Origin: an uncultured Ignavibacteriota bacterium
GTDB taxonomy: Bacteria; Bacteroidota; Ignavibacteria; Palsa-1295
DNA: 64,000 nt
Reading direction: 5' to 3'
Assembly: GCA_903900335.1 (NCBI GenBank)
Contig: CAIUMP010000001.1
Span: 1 to 64,000 of the forward strand
Shown here: positions 57,233 to 64,000 of the stretch, one piece after another
Layout: each line of letters opens with the position of its first letter
Numbering within the stretch: the first letter of the stretch is position 1
The notes under the pieces: generated by a model
What the model was told of the DNA's origin: nothing
Database searches by the model: none
What the model saw: the letters and a program-made list of their open reading frames with translations, nothing else
Program-made: the position numbers and the translations under genes

Positions 57233-57386
57233 CTGACATCGCAACTTGCTCGGGCTGACATCGCAACTTGCTCGGGCTGACATCGCAACTTGCTCGGGCT
57301 GACATCGCAACTTGCTCGGGCTGACATCGCAACTTGCTCGGGCTGACATCGCAATTTGCTCGGGCTGACATCGCAACTTGCTCGGG
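57233..57386. repeat. 22-bp tandem repeat, seven units
   Basis: Seven copies of ctgacatcgcaacttgctcggg in perfect register; only the sixth differs (gcaattt). It grows from a dispersed-repeat sequence (cattctgagcgaagcgaagaatcc, then gagatccctcgctgcgctcgg) in the gap between the fusion gene and the heptose kinase. A minus-strand frame through it is only the translated repeat. Confidence 0.95.
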
Positions 57387-57415
57387 ATAAAATTGTAACG
57401 AGTGACTATACCGTC

Positions 57416-58405
57416 TTACCAGCGGTAGCGGCGTTGATTGAATGTGATCGTGGCACCAAAGTCATCCAGCATAAAGGGCATTTGACGATAATCCTTTAGG
57501 GCTTCGCGCACTTTGGCCTGATGTTCGGGCTTCACATAGAGCAGCAGGAATCCCCCACCGCCAGCGCCAGCCACTTTGCCACCGACAGCTCCAGCTGCCA
57601 TTGCCTTGGTGTACATATCATCGATCTGTGGATTCGTGATACCGGAAGCAAGCTGTTTCTTTAATATCCAATTTTCATGTAACACTTCGCCGATCTCGTC
57701 AAAGCGTTTTGCGCGAACGGCGATCTCGATCTGCTTGCCAAGCGCGTGGATCGCTTGCAGGCTGCTGCGGTTGTCGCCGGTCTTCTCGCGCTGCTCTGTG
57801 AGGATGGATGAAGCCTGGCGCGTGATATTGGTGAAGAACAGCATAAAGTGACCAGAGAGGTAATGACGGTCACTGTCAGAGAGCTCCAGGCGTTCCGTAG
57901 TTACGCGTTCGGAGCCGTGAAAGGTGATGGCAGAAAGTCCACCATGAGCAGCAATGTACTGATCCTGCTTGCCGATCGGTTTCTTGAGCACTTCGATCTC
58001 GATGATGCAGGCTTCTTCGGCAAGCTGATCATGCGTGACCTGTCGGCCGAGGAACGTGTGCATTCCGTTGAGGAGCCCGACCGTGAGGCTGCTCGATGAA
58101 CCGAGTCCTGAACCTTCGGATGGAATATCAGCGAAGGTGGCTAACTCAAAGCCATTGCGCAGGCCAGTGATGATGCCCGCCTCACGGACGAGCTCGTGCT
58201 GGATCTCGGAGATGTCGTCAACGATCTCCTTACGAGCCGCGTAATTCAGATAGATCTTATCATCGAATCGCTCCTTGATGAGTACATAGAGGTACTTGTC
58301 GATGGAGGTTGAGACGACGAATCCGTCGGAGTCCTTGTAGAAGGCGCGCAGGTCCGTCCCGCCGCCGGCGAGACTGATGCGAAGAGGAGTTTGGCTAATG
58401 AGCAA
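57416..58405 (-). CDS. GHMP kinase, D-glycero-D-manno-heptose 7-phosphate kinase-like
   Basis: 329 residues of the GHMP kinase family. RISLAGGGTDLRAFY at the start and the ATP loop PSEGSGLGSSSSLTVGLLNG are diagnostic, and VAGAGGGGFLLLY is motif 3. The N-terminal GGGTD pattern is that of HddA-type heptose kinases, which phosphorylate D-glycero-D-manno-heptose 7-phosphate for surface glycan precursors. It stands between two tandem repeat blocks with no heptose operon around it. Confidence 0.75.
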   Translation of the reverse strand: MLISQTPLRISLAGGGTDLRAFYKDSDGFVVSTSIDKYLYVLIKERFDDKIYLNYAARKEIVDDISEIQHELVREAGIITGLRNGFELATFADIPSEGSGLGSSSSLTVGLLNGMHTFLGRQVTHDQLAEEACIIEIEVLKKPIGKQDQYIAAHGGLSAITFHGSERVTTERLELSDSDRHYLSGHFMLFFTNITRQASSILTEQREKTGDNRSSLQAIHALGKQIEIAVRAKRFDEIGEVLHENWILKKQLASGITNPQIDDMYTKAMAAGAVGGKVAGAGGGGFLLLYVKPEHQAKVREALKDYRQMPFMLDDFGATITFNQRRYRW

Positions 58406-58423
58406 AGGCTGGGTATTAAGTGC

Positions 58424-58552
58424 TAAAGTGCTGAGGTACTAAAGTGCTGAGGTGCTGAGGTACTAAAGTGCTGAGGTGCTGAGGTACTAAAGTGCTGAGG
58501 TGCTGAGGTACTAAAGTGCTGAGGTGCTGAGGTACTAAAGTGCTGAGGTGCA
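58424..58552. repeat. 24-bp tandem repeat with partial ends
   Basis: Four exact copies of aaagtgctgaggtgctgaggtact (58441-58536) with partial units before and after. The unit itself contains gtgctgag twice. It lies between the heptose kinase start and the HIT gene; I see no gene in it. Confidence 0.95.
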
Positions 58553-58594
58553 AAAATACTGCTTCGAGGAGGATGAACGCTAATGTTGAATGGC

Positions 58595-58628
58595 AACCCG
58601 TTACTCGTTACTCGTTACCCATTACCCA
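58595..58628. repeat. GAGTAACG-family dispersed repeat
   Basis: acccgttactcgttactcgttacccattacc is one of at least six blocks built on the octamer cgttactc/gagtaacg in this window (others at 5939-5965, 5999-6027, 6119-6145, 6173-6208, 61535-61578 and 61626-61681). All lie between genes. Confidence 0.85.
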
Positions 58629-58643
58629 TCCGCTCGGTACCGG

Positions 58644-59144
58644 TTAGTCGCTGATTCGTCGGATCTCTGCTTTGATCTTTCGGGCCAGATCTTCCATATC
58701 GGTTTCGGGTATCTCGCGAAAGATCTTTGGGTCGGCAAGCTCACCGTGTCCGTCGTCCTCGAAACGGGGAATGAGATGAATGTGCGCATGAGCGACACCG
58801 ATGCCTCCGGTGTCAGCAATGATCCAGTCAGTTGCACAAACTTTCTGGAGTGCTTTCGCAACGCGCCGCGCCCGCATAAACAAGAACCCGGCCTCAGAAG
58901 ATGCCATGTCCCATACCCAGCGATGATGCGCTTTTGGAATCACTTGCGTGTGGCCGGGATTGAGCGGGTACTTATCCAGAAATGCAAGGAACTCCGCATC
59001 TTCATAGACGATGTGATGCGCGGACGATTGGTCATCGTCCGTGATCGGATCGTTGGCTCGGGCAACGATGTCACAGAATACACATGGAAAGGATGATCGC
59101 TCATCCGAATAGGATGATCTCTCACCCGTAAAGGAGTCTGACAT
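58644..59144 (-). CDS. HIT family protein
   Basis: 166 residues. The histidine triad HAHIHLIPR lies at 119-127, and Cys21/Cys24 in FPCVFCDI form the zinc pair seen in many HIT hydrolases. GHTQVIPKAHHRWVWD is the conserved central block. HIT proteins hydrolyse nucleotide conjugates such as dinucleoside polyphosphates or AMP-amidates. The first 18 residues (Ser/Glu-rich) are probably an extension before the domain. Confidence 0.88.
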   Translation of the reverse strand: MSDSFTGERSSYSDERSSFPCVFCDIVARANDPITDDDQSSAHHIVYEDAEFLAFLDKYPLNPGHTQVIPKAHHRWVWDMASSEAGFLFMRARRVAKALQKVCATDWIIADTGGIGVAHAHIHLIPRFEDDGHGELADPKIFREIPETDMEDLARKIKAEIRRISD

Positions 59145-59268
59145 TTTGGCTGATCCGCTGAGAAACGACGTGGCGAGTTATGCTGGGGAACACACGACTC
59201 TCAGTGCCTACTAACGATTCGCACCCCGCGAATGGTTTTGCACAGACAGGGCAAACAGCCGTCAAACA

Positions 59269-60126
59269 TCACTGCAGATACTTCTTGAAGAACTGCTTTG
59301 CATGAGCAAGCACCATCTCCAGCGCAGGTGTCATCCCCTTGAAGGGATGCACTGCATTGAAGGTGTGCCCCACGTGCGGGATGACGTGAATTTCTGTCAG
59401 CGGCCCCCGTGCTGCTTCAGCTATCGCCTCGGTTTCCTTGAGTGGGGTTGTGAGGTCTTCCGAACCACAGACAAGCATGAGCGGCTTACCGAGAATGGGC
59501 AGCTCCTGTGCGGCTTTCAGAATGCTAAGTTTTTCGGCGTTAGCTTCGAGGTCGTCGAGCAGAGTAACATCGAGCCTCATCACCTGCAACGTCCGCTGAT
59601 TGAGCACTTCGAATGCGCCCTCGCGGCGCCAGCGCTCTTTGTGGCGCTCAGAGTAGCGTTCGAAGGTGCTGACCGGAGAAAGCGCCGCCACCGCTCGAAC
59701 AAGCTTTGAATGCCGACCCGCGAGAATTGCCATCGCCGCTCCCCGAGAGTGGCCCAGGATGCCAACGTTATTAGGATCGAGTTCGCGCGGCTCCAATGGA
59801 ATACCTTCACATGCCGCGAGTGCGCGGACCACAGATTGAACTTCGTCTAGCTCGCGTGAGAAGGTATTCCTCGCAAAGCGATCAAGCTCGGTGAAGTTCA
59901 TCAGATCTTCGCCGACGCCGTTGTGGGAGAAGTTGAATGCGAGCGTAATGAAACCCGCGCGCGCGAACTCCTCCATCATCGTCGGGAATGGCCCCCAATC
60001 CTTGAAGCCCTTAAAGCCGTGGAGGAAGACGATCGCGGGCTTGGCTTCGCCCGTTGGTATGTATCGAAGATCGGCGCGAAGTAGCTCCCCTTCGCTGGAG
60101 TATATCTCGAAACGTTCGTGCGTCAT
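59269..60126 (-). CDS. Alpha/beta hydrolase (dienelactone hydrolase-like)
   Basis: 285 residues. LHGFKGFKDWG at 35-45 holds the oxyanion-type HG, and GHSRGAAMAI at 125-134 gives nucleophile Ser127. LVCGSEDLTTP carries the acid and HVIPHVGHTF the histidine. It is cytoplasmic with no signal peptide. Substrate is unknown. Its ATG overlaps the stop of the truncated ClpB gene (ATGA), so the two are translated together. Confidence 0.82.
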   Translation of the reverse strand: MTHERFEIYSSEGELLRADLRYIPTGEAKPAIVFLHGFKGFKDWGPFPTMMEEFARAGFITLAFNFSHNGVGEDLMNFTELDRFARNTFSRELDEVQSVVRALAACEGIPLEPRELDPNNVGILGHSRGAAMAILAGRHSKLVRAVAALSPVSTFERYSERHKERWRREGAFEVLNQRTLQVMRLDVTLLDDLEANAEKLSILKAAQELPILGKPLMLVCGSEDLTTPLKETEAIAEAARGPLTEIHVIPHVGHTFNAVHPFKGMTPALEMVLAHAKQFFKKYLQ

Positions 60127-61466
60127 GCAGCGACCTGCTCTCGTGCCGTGAGTTCGAAGACATATTGTCCACGTTCATTGTGGTCAATTCGAACGGTGTC
60201 GCCCGTGATGAATTCGCCGCCGAGCATTTTGATGGCGAGCGCATCGACAATCGCTTTTTGAATGACGCGCTTGAGCGGACGCGCGCCGTACATCGGGTCG
60301 AAGCCACTCTTAGCAAGCCAGTCACGGGCATCATCACCGACCGTAATATGGATTCCGCTCTTCCCTGTCATCTCGATCACACGGGCAAGTTGGATATCCA
60401 CGATCTTTCGAATATCCTTCATCGTCAGCGGCTGGAACATGACGATCTCATCAATCCGATTGAGAAACTCCGGGCGGATCTGCTTGCGCAGTTCTGCGAG
60501 CAGCTTGGTCTTGATGCTTGTGAGAATCTGCTCACGGTTGGCATCCGTCATCTTCTCTATCTGCTCGGTGATGAGCTGCGAGCCGATATTAGAGGTCATG
60601 ATGATGATGGTGTTCTTGAAATCCACCGTACGGCCCTGGGAATCGGTGAGGCGGCCATCGTCAAGAACTTGAAGCAGGATGTTGAATACATCCTGGTGGG
60701 CTTTCTCGATCTCATCGAGAAGGAGCACGCTGTAGGGCCTGCGGCGAACGGCCTCGGTAAGCTGGCCTCCCTCTTCATAGCCGACATATCCTGGCGGGGC
60801 ACCAATCAGCCGCGAGACGGAGAATTTCTCCATGTACTCCGACATGTCAATGCGGACCATCGCGTGGTCGTCATCGAAAAGAAATTCGGCAAGAGAGCGG
60901 GCGAGCTCAGTTTTGCCGACCCCCGTAGAACCTAAGAAGATGAAGCTACCGATCGGGCGGTTGCGATCCTGCAAACCAGCGCGGGAGCGGCGAATGGCGT
61001 TCGAGACTGCGGTTACGGCATCTTCCTGTCCGATGAGGCGCTCGTGGAGGCGATCTTCCATCTTGAGGAGTTTCTCGCGTTCGCTCTCCAGCATTCGCGA
61101 GACGGGAATTCCCGTCCAGCGCGCGACGATCTCTGCAATGTCTTCTGGCCCGACAACTTCTTTGAGCATCTGGTGCTCCTTCTGAAGTTTCTCCAGCTCT
61201 TCCTGCTTCAGTCGAAGATCGTTTTCGATGCCTGGAATTTTGCCGTAGCGCAGTTCCGCGACCTGACCGAGGTCTCCTTGCCGTTCGAGTTGTTCGGCTT
61301 CGATACGGAGGTGTTCAATTTCCTCTCGCTCCCCGCGAATATCTTTAATGAGCCGCTTCTCGTGGTCCCAGTGCGAGCGCAGTTGTGTGCGGCGCTCTTG
61401 CAGGTCGGCAAGTTCTCTGTCTATTTCTTTAAGACGGGCTTCGGTAACGTGGTTTGTGGAGGCCAT
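60123..61466 (-). CDS. clpB: ClpB lacking N-domain and NBD1 (middle domain plus NBD2)
   Basis: 447 residues against about 860 for full ClpB. It begins inside the coiled-coil middle domain (about E. coli residue 445) and continues through WTGIPVSRMLESEREKLL to a complete NBD2: Walker A GSTGVGKT at 179-186, pore loop GYVGYEEGG at 226-234, Walker B VLLLDE at 247-252, sensor 1 Asn293 and sensor 2 Arg396. No NBD1 coding lies upstream; 226 bases of repeat-rich sequence and the stop of the next gene do. It is not a simple frameshift. It could be a gene split, with the first half elsewhere, or a decayed copy. Confidence 0.85.
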   Translation of the reverse strand: MASTNHVTEARLKEIDRELADLQERRTQLRSHWDHEKRLIKDIRGEREEIEHLRIEAEQLERQGDLGQVAELRYGKIPGIENDLRLKQEELEKLQKEHQMLKEVVGPEDIAEIVARWTGIPVSRMLESEREKLLKMEDRLHERLIGQEDAVTAVSNAIRRSRAGLQDRNRPIGSFIFLGSTGVGKTELARSLAEFLFDDDHAMVRIDMSEYMEKFSVSRLIGAPPGYVGYEEGGQLTEAVRRRPYSVLLLDEIEKAHQDVFNILLQVLDDGRLTDSQGRTVDFKNTIIIMTSNIGSQLITEQIEKMTDANREQILTSIKTKLLAELRKQIRPEFLNRIDEIVMFQPLTMKDIRKIVDIQLARVIEMTGKSGIHITVGDDARDWLAKSGFDPMYGARPLKRVIQKAIVDALAIKMLGGEFITGDTVRIDHNERGQYVFELTAREQVAA

Positions 61467-61625
61467 GTGAGTTGGTGTTCAAAAGCCAATGCTAAACATA
61501 GAGAGTGGCACTCGCAGTTCGCTAACGCGCAGAGGGAGTAATGAGTAATGAGTAACGAGTAACGGGTAACGAGTAAGTGAAATACTATGTACAGGAATTG
61601 GTCAGACCAGATGGCACAAATAAAA

Positions 61626-61681
61626 ACGGGTAACGAGTGGTGGAATCCCACTCGTTACCCGTTACTGGGTACTCGTTACTG
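61626..61681. repeat. GAGTAACG-family hairpin upstream of truncated clpB
   Basis: A perfect 15-bp inverted repeat (acgggtaacgagtgg at 61626-61640 with ccactcgttacccgt at 61648-61662, 7-nt loop), followed by another copy of the repeat. It lies between the end of the sorting-domain gene and the clpB leader, with a second block at 61535-61578. Confidence 0.88.
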
Positions 61682-61692
61682 CGACGAAGGCG

Positions 61693-64000
61693 CTACTTCT
61701 GTATGAGCAGCTTCTTCGATTCGGTTTGCTCCGGCGTTGTGACGCGGAGGCTATAGGTACCGGCGGGGAGACCGGAGACATCGAGATCGATCGTGCGCGA
61801 ACCGGCGGGCATCGGCATGGCCTGCGAGTAGGTGCGGACCGATTGACCAAGCATGTTAAATAGCTCCATGGTCATCGGGACTCCATCCTTTTGGAAATCG
61901 AGATCAACCTTCACGGAGCCTGCTGCCGGGTTCGGATGAATTCCGCCGATGCCGAAGATGAGGTGGCCAGTCTTCAGGAAGTTGCGGAGTATCTCGTTGC
62001 TGCACAGCTCCTGCGGCACGAACGTACCGGGAATGGAGTCATGCAGGACGTAGCAAATGTCCCCGCCGGTGGAATTCTTCAAGACGACGTTCGACAGAAG
62101 GAAATCGCTTAAGGTGTCGCGAGCAACCATAAGCTGGAAAGTAATATTGGCCAGCGTTGTCGCCCCATCGAAACTCTGCTTACCTTGCGGTGCCACCGTG
62201 AGGTGAAGCGTTTCGATACCGCCAACATCCGTGACGGACTGGCTAACAATCTGCGTACCGGGTGCTGCGACGGCCGGGGCACTCGGGTTGCCCGCCATAA
62301 AGAGATCCTGCTTGTAGGTCAAGTCGAGCGAGATGGAATGCACGTCCGCCAATGGAGTGACATTCTCCGTTGCGCGAATGGGTACCGTGAATGTATTCGC
62401 CGTCTTAGCGATATACGGCCCCGTGCTGGGGTTCTGCACACTGACGGTCTGGTGCTCACGCAGGCCCATTCCGGTGATAACCTTCGTGATCGTCCACTTG
62501 CCTCCGTGGTTCGGGAGCACATCGCCAACGGTGTCCACCGTGAAGATGACCTGCGCACCAACCGCCTGATTGATCGGATGTGCGAGTGTCGGGACGTAGA
62601 CGATGTCGAAACGATTGGTATCGTTGCGGAGCAGCGCGCGATTCAGATTCAGCAGACGCGTACCATCTGCAAATTGGAATTGATCGCTGCGTCCGGGATA
62701 GGCCGGGTCGTCCACGATCTGCACGGAGAGTACCTCGACATCACGCGTACCGGTAGAGACCAGTGGCACGCTGTTGACATTGTTCATGCAGATATAGGTC
62801 GGCGGATAGTTATGTCCGAAACCTTCGACACTCACGTTGGAGGTGTTGCCCATGAGTTGGATGATCCCCTGCGGCGGGCAGTTGGTCATACCTTTCAATG
62901 TGAGATTACCCTTCGTGAGTCCCTCCGCCGTCAGTGTGGCCTGCACAATTATTGTTGCGGATTTTCCAGGTTGAATGGTATCCCACTTCTTGATCGAACC
63001 CGGCTGCACAATGAAGAACGGCGGGTCTATCGAAAGCGACTCGATGATGAGTGGCGCGGTACCAGGGTTCTTCACGGTAACAGACTGTTGCGAGGTCGTC
63101 CCGTTGGGTAGTATCGTGCCGAAATCAATGGAGTTCGTGGAAACAGTCATATCCGCCTGAACCACAGTCGCATCCAGTATGAAGACAGGGTAGATCCCAA
63201 CGGCATCGAACGCCCAGACGGTATCCTTGCGGGAGCCGGGGCCCTTAGCACGATTAGGTGTGAAGGTGAACAAGACAGAATCACCCTGCTCCGGCTGAAT
63301 ATTGAAATTATCCATTGGCATGTGGCCCGTCTCATTTGCGACGATCTGCCACTCATCCTGGTCCGGCCCGAGAATGCGAACGCTATCAACATGAATCAGC
63401 GCAGAGCCGGAATCCAGCAGGTGCGCAGTAAAACTGCGTGGCGTATCACACTCGGTGATGATGCGCTGAATGTCGCGATCCCATGTTAGCTGGGGCTTGA
63501 TACCGCGGCCGCTGAGACGGCTGACATCCTTGATGACATGAGTGAATGGCTCTGGGATGTCAGATGACCAATGCTGATAGGTAGTATCGCTTCCTTCGGC
63601 CGTTGGTGAGAAGCAGAAGTTGAGATAGACACCCTCGCCCTGCTTGATGGTGAGCGGAAGCATGGCGGTATCGGTGAACTCGAAATCAATAAAGTTATCG
63701 AGCACCCACTGACGAGTAAGTTGGAATGGTGCCGCGCCTGGATTCCACACGCGGATCGCATGGCACTTCTTTTTGCCAACGACGACGGTTCCGAAGTCAT
63801 AATCTTCAGTGTTGATCTTAGGGACGGTTGTGGTGCCGATGATGCCTGCTATTGGCGTCGGGCAGTCGGTTTGTACGAGCAGCGTATCATAGTAGATATG
63901 CGCAGGCTGCGTTGCATTGAAGCAAACAAAGAACTGTATCGAATCACCAGGGCCGAGTTTGTATGGTAACGGCGGGACGGTGGAAGTCAGTCGAACGCCC
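61693..64000 (-). CDS. Secreted choice-of-anchor/ASPM-SPD2-Hydin-like protein with T9SS sorting domain, 5' end outside window
   Basis: The frame is open from 64000 to the stop at 61693, so the true start lies beyond the edge; the ATG/GTG candidates inside (63750) would cut a continuous beta-rich domain. About 769 codons are visible. Repeated Ig-like modules with FGTVVVGKKKCHAIRVWNPG and FGTILPNGTTSQQSVTVKNPGTAPL are typical of choice-of-anchor D/ASH domains. The C-terminus (IHPNPAAGSVKVDLDFQ, NMLGQSVRTYSQ, LPAGTYSLRVTT) is a clear type A sorting domain. Likely a large surface or extracellular protein. Confidence 0.88.
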   Translation of the reverse strand, partial: GVRLTSTVPPLPYKLGPGDSIQFFVCFNATQPAHIYYDTLLVQTDCPTPIAGIIGTTTVPKINTEDYDFGTVVVGKKKCHAIRVWNPGAAPFQLTRQWVLDNFIDFEFTDTAMLPLTIKQGEGVYLNFCFSPTAEGSDTTYQHWSSDIPEPFTHVIKDVSRLSGRGIKPQLTWDRDIQRIITECDTPRSFTAHLLDSGSALIHVDSVRILGPDQDEWQIVANETGHMPMDNFNIQPEQGDSVLFTFTPNRAKGPGSRKDTVWAFDAVGIYPVFILDATVVQADMTVSTNSIDFGTILPNGTTSQQSVTVKNPGTAPLIIESLSIDPPFFIVQPGSIKKWDTIQPGKSATIIVQATLTAEGLTKGNLTLKGMTNCPPQGIIQLMGNTSNVSVEGFGHNYPPTYICMNNVNSVPLVSTGTRDVEVLSVQIVDDPAYPGRSDQFQFADGTRLLNLNRALLRNDTNRFDIVYVPTLAHPINQAVGAQVIFTVDTVGDVLPNHGGKWTITKVITGMGLREHQTVSVQNPSTGPYIAKTANTFTVPIRATENVTPLADVHSISLDLTYKQDLFMAGNPSAPAVAAPGTQIVSQSVTDVGGIETLHLTVAPQGKQSFDGATTLANITFQLMVARDTLSDFLLSNVVLKNSTGGDICYVLHDSIPGTFVPQELCSNEILRNFLKTGHLIFGIGGIHPNPAAGSVKVDLDFQKDGVPMTMELFNMLGQSVRTYSQAMPMPAGSRTIDLDVSGLPAGTYSLRVTTPEQTESKKLLIQK

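Noticed and set aside
57026-57376. Minus-strand frame of 116 codons with a repeated CQPE-AMSARAS-CDVSPSK peptide
   Set aside because: It is only the translation of the 22-bp tandem repeat in successive frames; no signal, no homologue expected.
58424-58552. Possible CRISPR array
   Set aside because: Units are contiguous with no unique spacers and no cas genes nearby; the same holds for 57233-57386.
60054-60935. 293-codon plus-strand frame opposite clpB and the hydrolase
   Set aside because: Antisense to two genes with clear motifs.

Overview
The window is a 64 kb piece of a Gram-negative chromosome, most likely from the Bacteroidota/Chlorobi (FCB) group, possibly a Kapabacteria- or Ignavibacteria-like lineage; that placement is inference. 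The support is several secreted proteins ending in type IX secretion (T9SS/Por) sorting domains, Bacteroidota-type -7 promoter boxes (TAnnTTTGC), few Shine-Dalgarno sequences, a KDO phosphatase and LolCD genes (an outer membrane with LPS), and a DUF3098-like protein. GC is roughly 55% over most genes. By counts on sample lines it falls to the mid-40s in about 0.7-4.2 kb and in the gene at 32.8-33.7 kb. No rRNA, CRISPR array, integrase or conventional insertion sequence was seen.

Layout. 1-4.2 kb: a metalloprotease cut by the left edge, then a lower-GC three-gene cassette (unknown secreted protein, lipase-like hydrolase, PQQ-propeller lipoprotein). 4.2-6.8 kb (minus): YciI-like protein, a secreted protein, and nusG-secE-tRNA-Trp-rpmG-zinc ribbon-tRNA-Gly. 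7.1-17.1 kb: large secreted proteins (Omp28-like, PNGase F-like, lamin-tail-like, all with sorting domains), a YihY membrane protein and several unknown envelope proteins. 17.2-19.8 kb: lolC/E-type permease, lolD and a DUF3098-like protein. 19.8-22.5 kb (minus): ffh-rpsP-rimM. 22.6-28.8 kb: small lipoprotein, thiamine pyrophosphokinase, a six-hairpin glycosidase-like protein, an LTxxQ lipoprotein and a soluble hybrid histidine kinase. 29-33.9 kb: an AddB-like nuclease, then a glycosyltransferase-like gene lying between the real addB start and a broken second copy of it. 33.9-42.2 kb (minus): rpoB-rpoC. 42.8-47.7 kb: two lipoproteins, kdsC and a large tail-fibre-like surface protein. 47.7-49 kb: a REP-associated transposase (RAYT) inside an ordered array of palindromes. 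49.4-54.2 kb: rplK-rplA, a GT-C membrane glycosyltransferase and aspS. 54.3-57.1 kb: a sorting-domain-only protein coupled to an IgGFc-binding/beta-barrel fusion. 57.2-64 kb: two tandem repeats, a heptose kinase, HIT protein, alpha/beta hydrolase, a ClpB lacking its first half, and a sorting-domain protein cut by the right edge.

How it fits together. The core information-processing genes usually grouped as secE-nusG-rplKAJL-rpoBC are split into three blocks on both strands, and rplJL is absent here. Between them lie envelope and secretion genes: lipoprotein release (LolCD), LPS and glycan synthesis (KdsC, HddA-like, glycosyltransferases) and T9SS cargo. Intergenic space is rich in repeats: REP pairs around the RAYT, CATTCCCGC hairpins, GAGTAACG repeats, CTCTCCC hairpins between rpoB and rpoC, and two tandem arrays. 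The most unusual items are the RAYT/REP block, the NBD1-less ClpB, and the glycosyltransferase-like gene bracketed by a duplicated addB 5' end with a poly-C tract.
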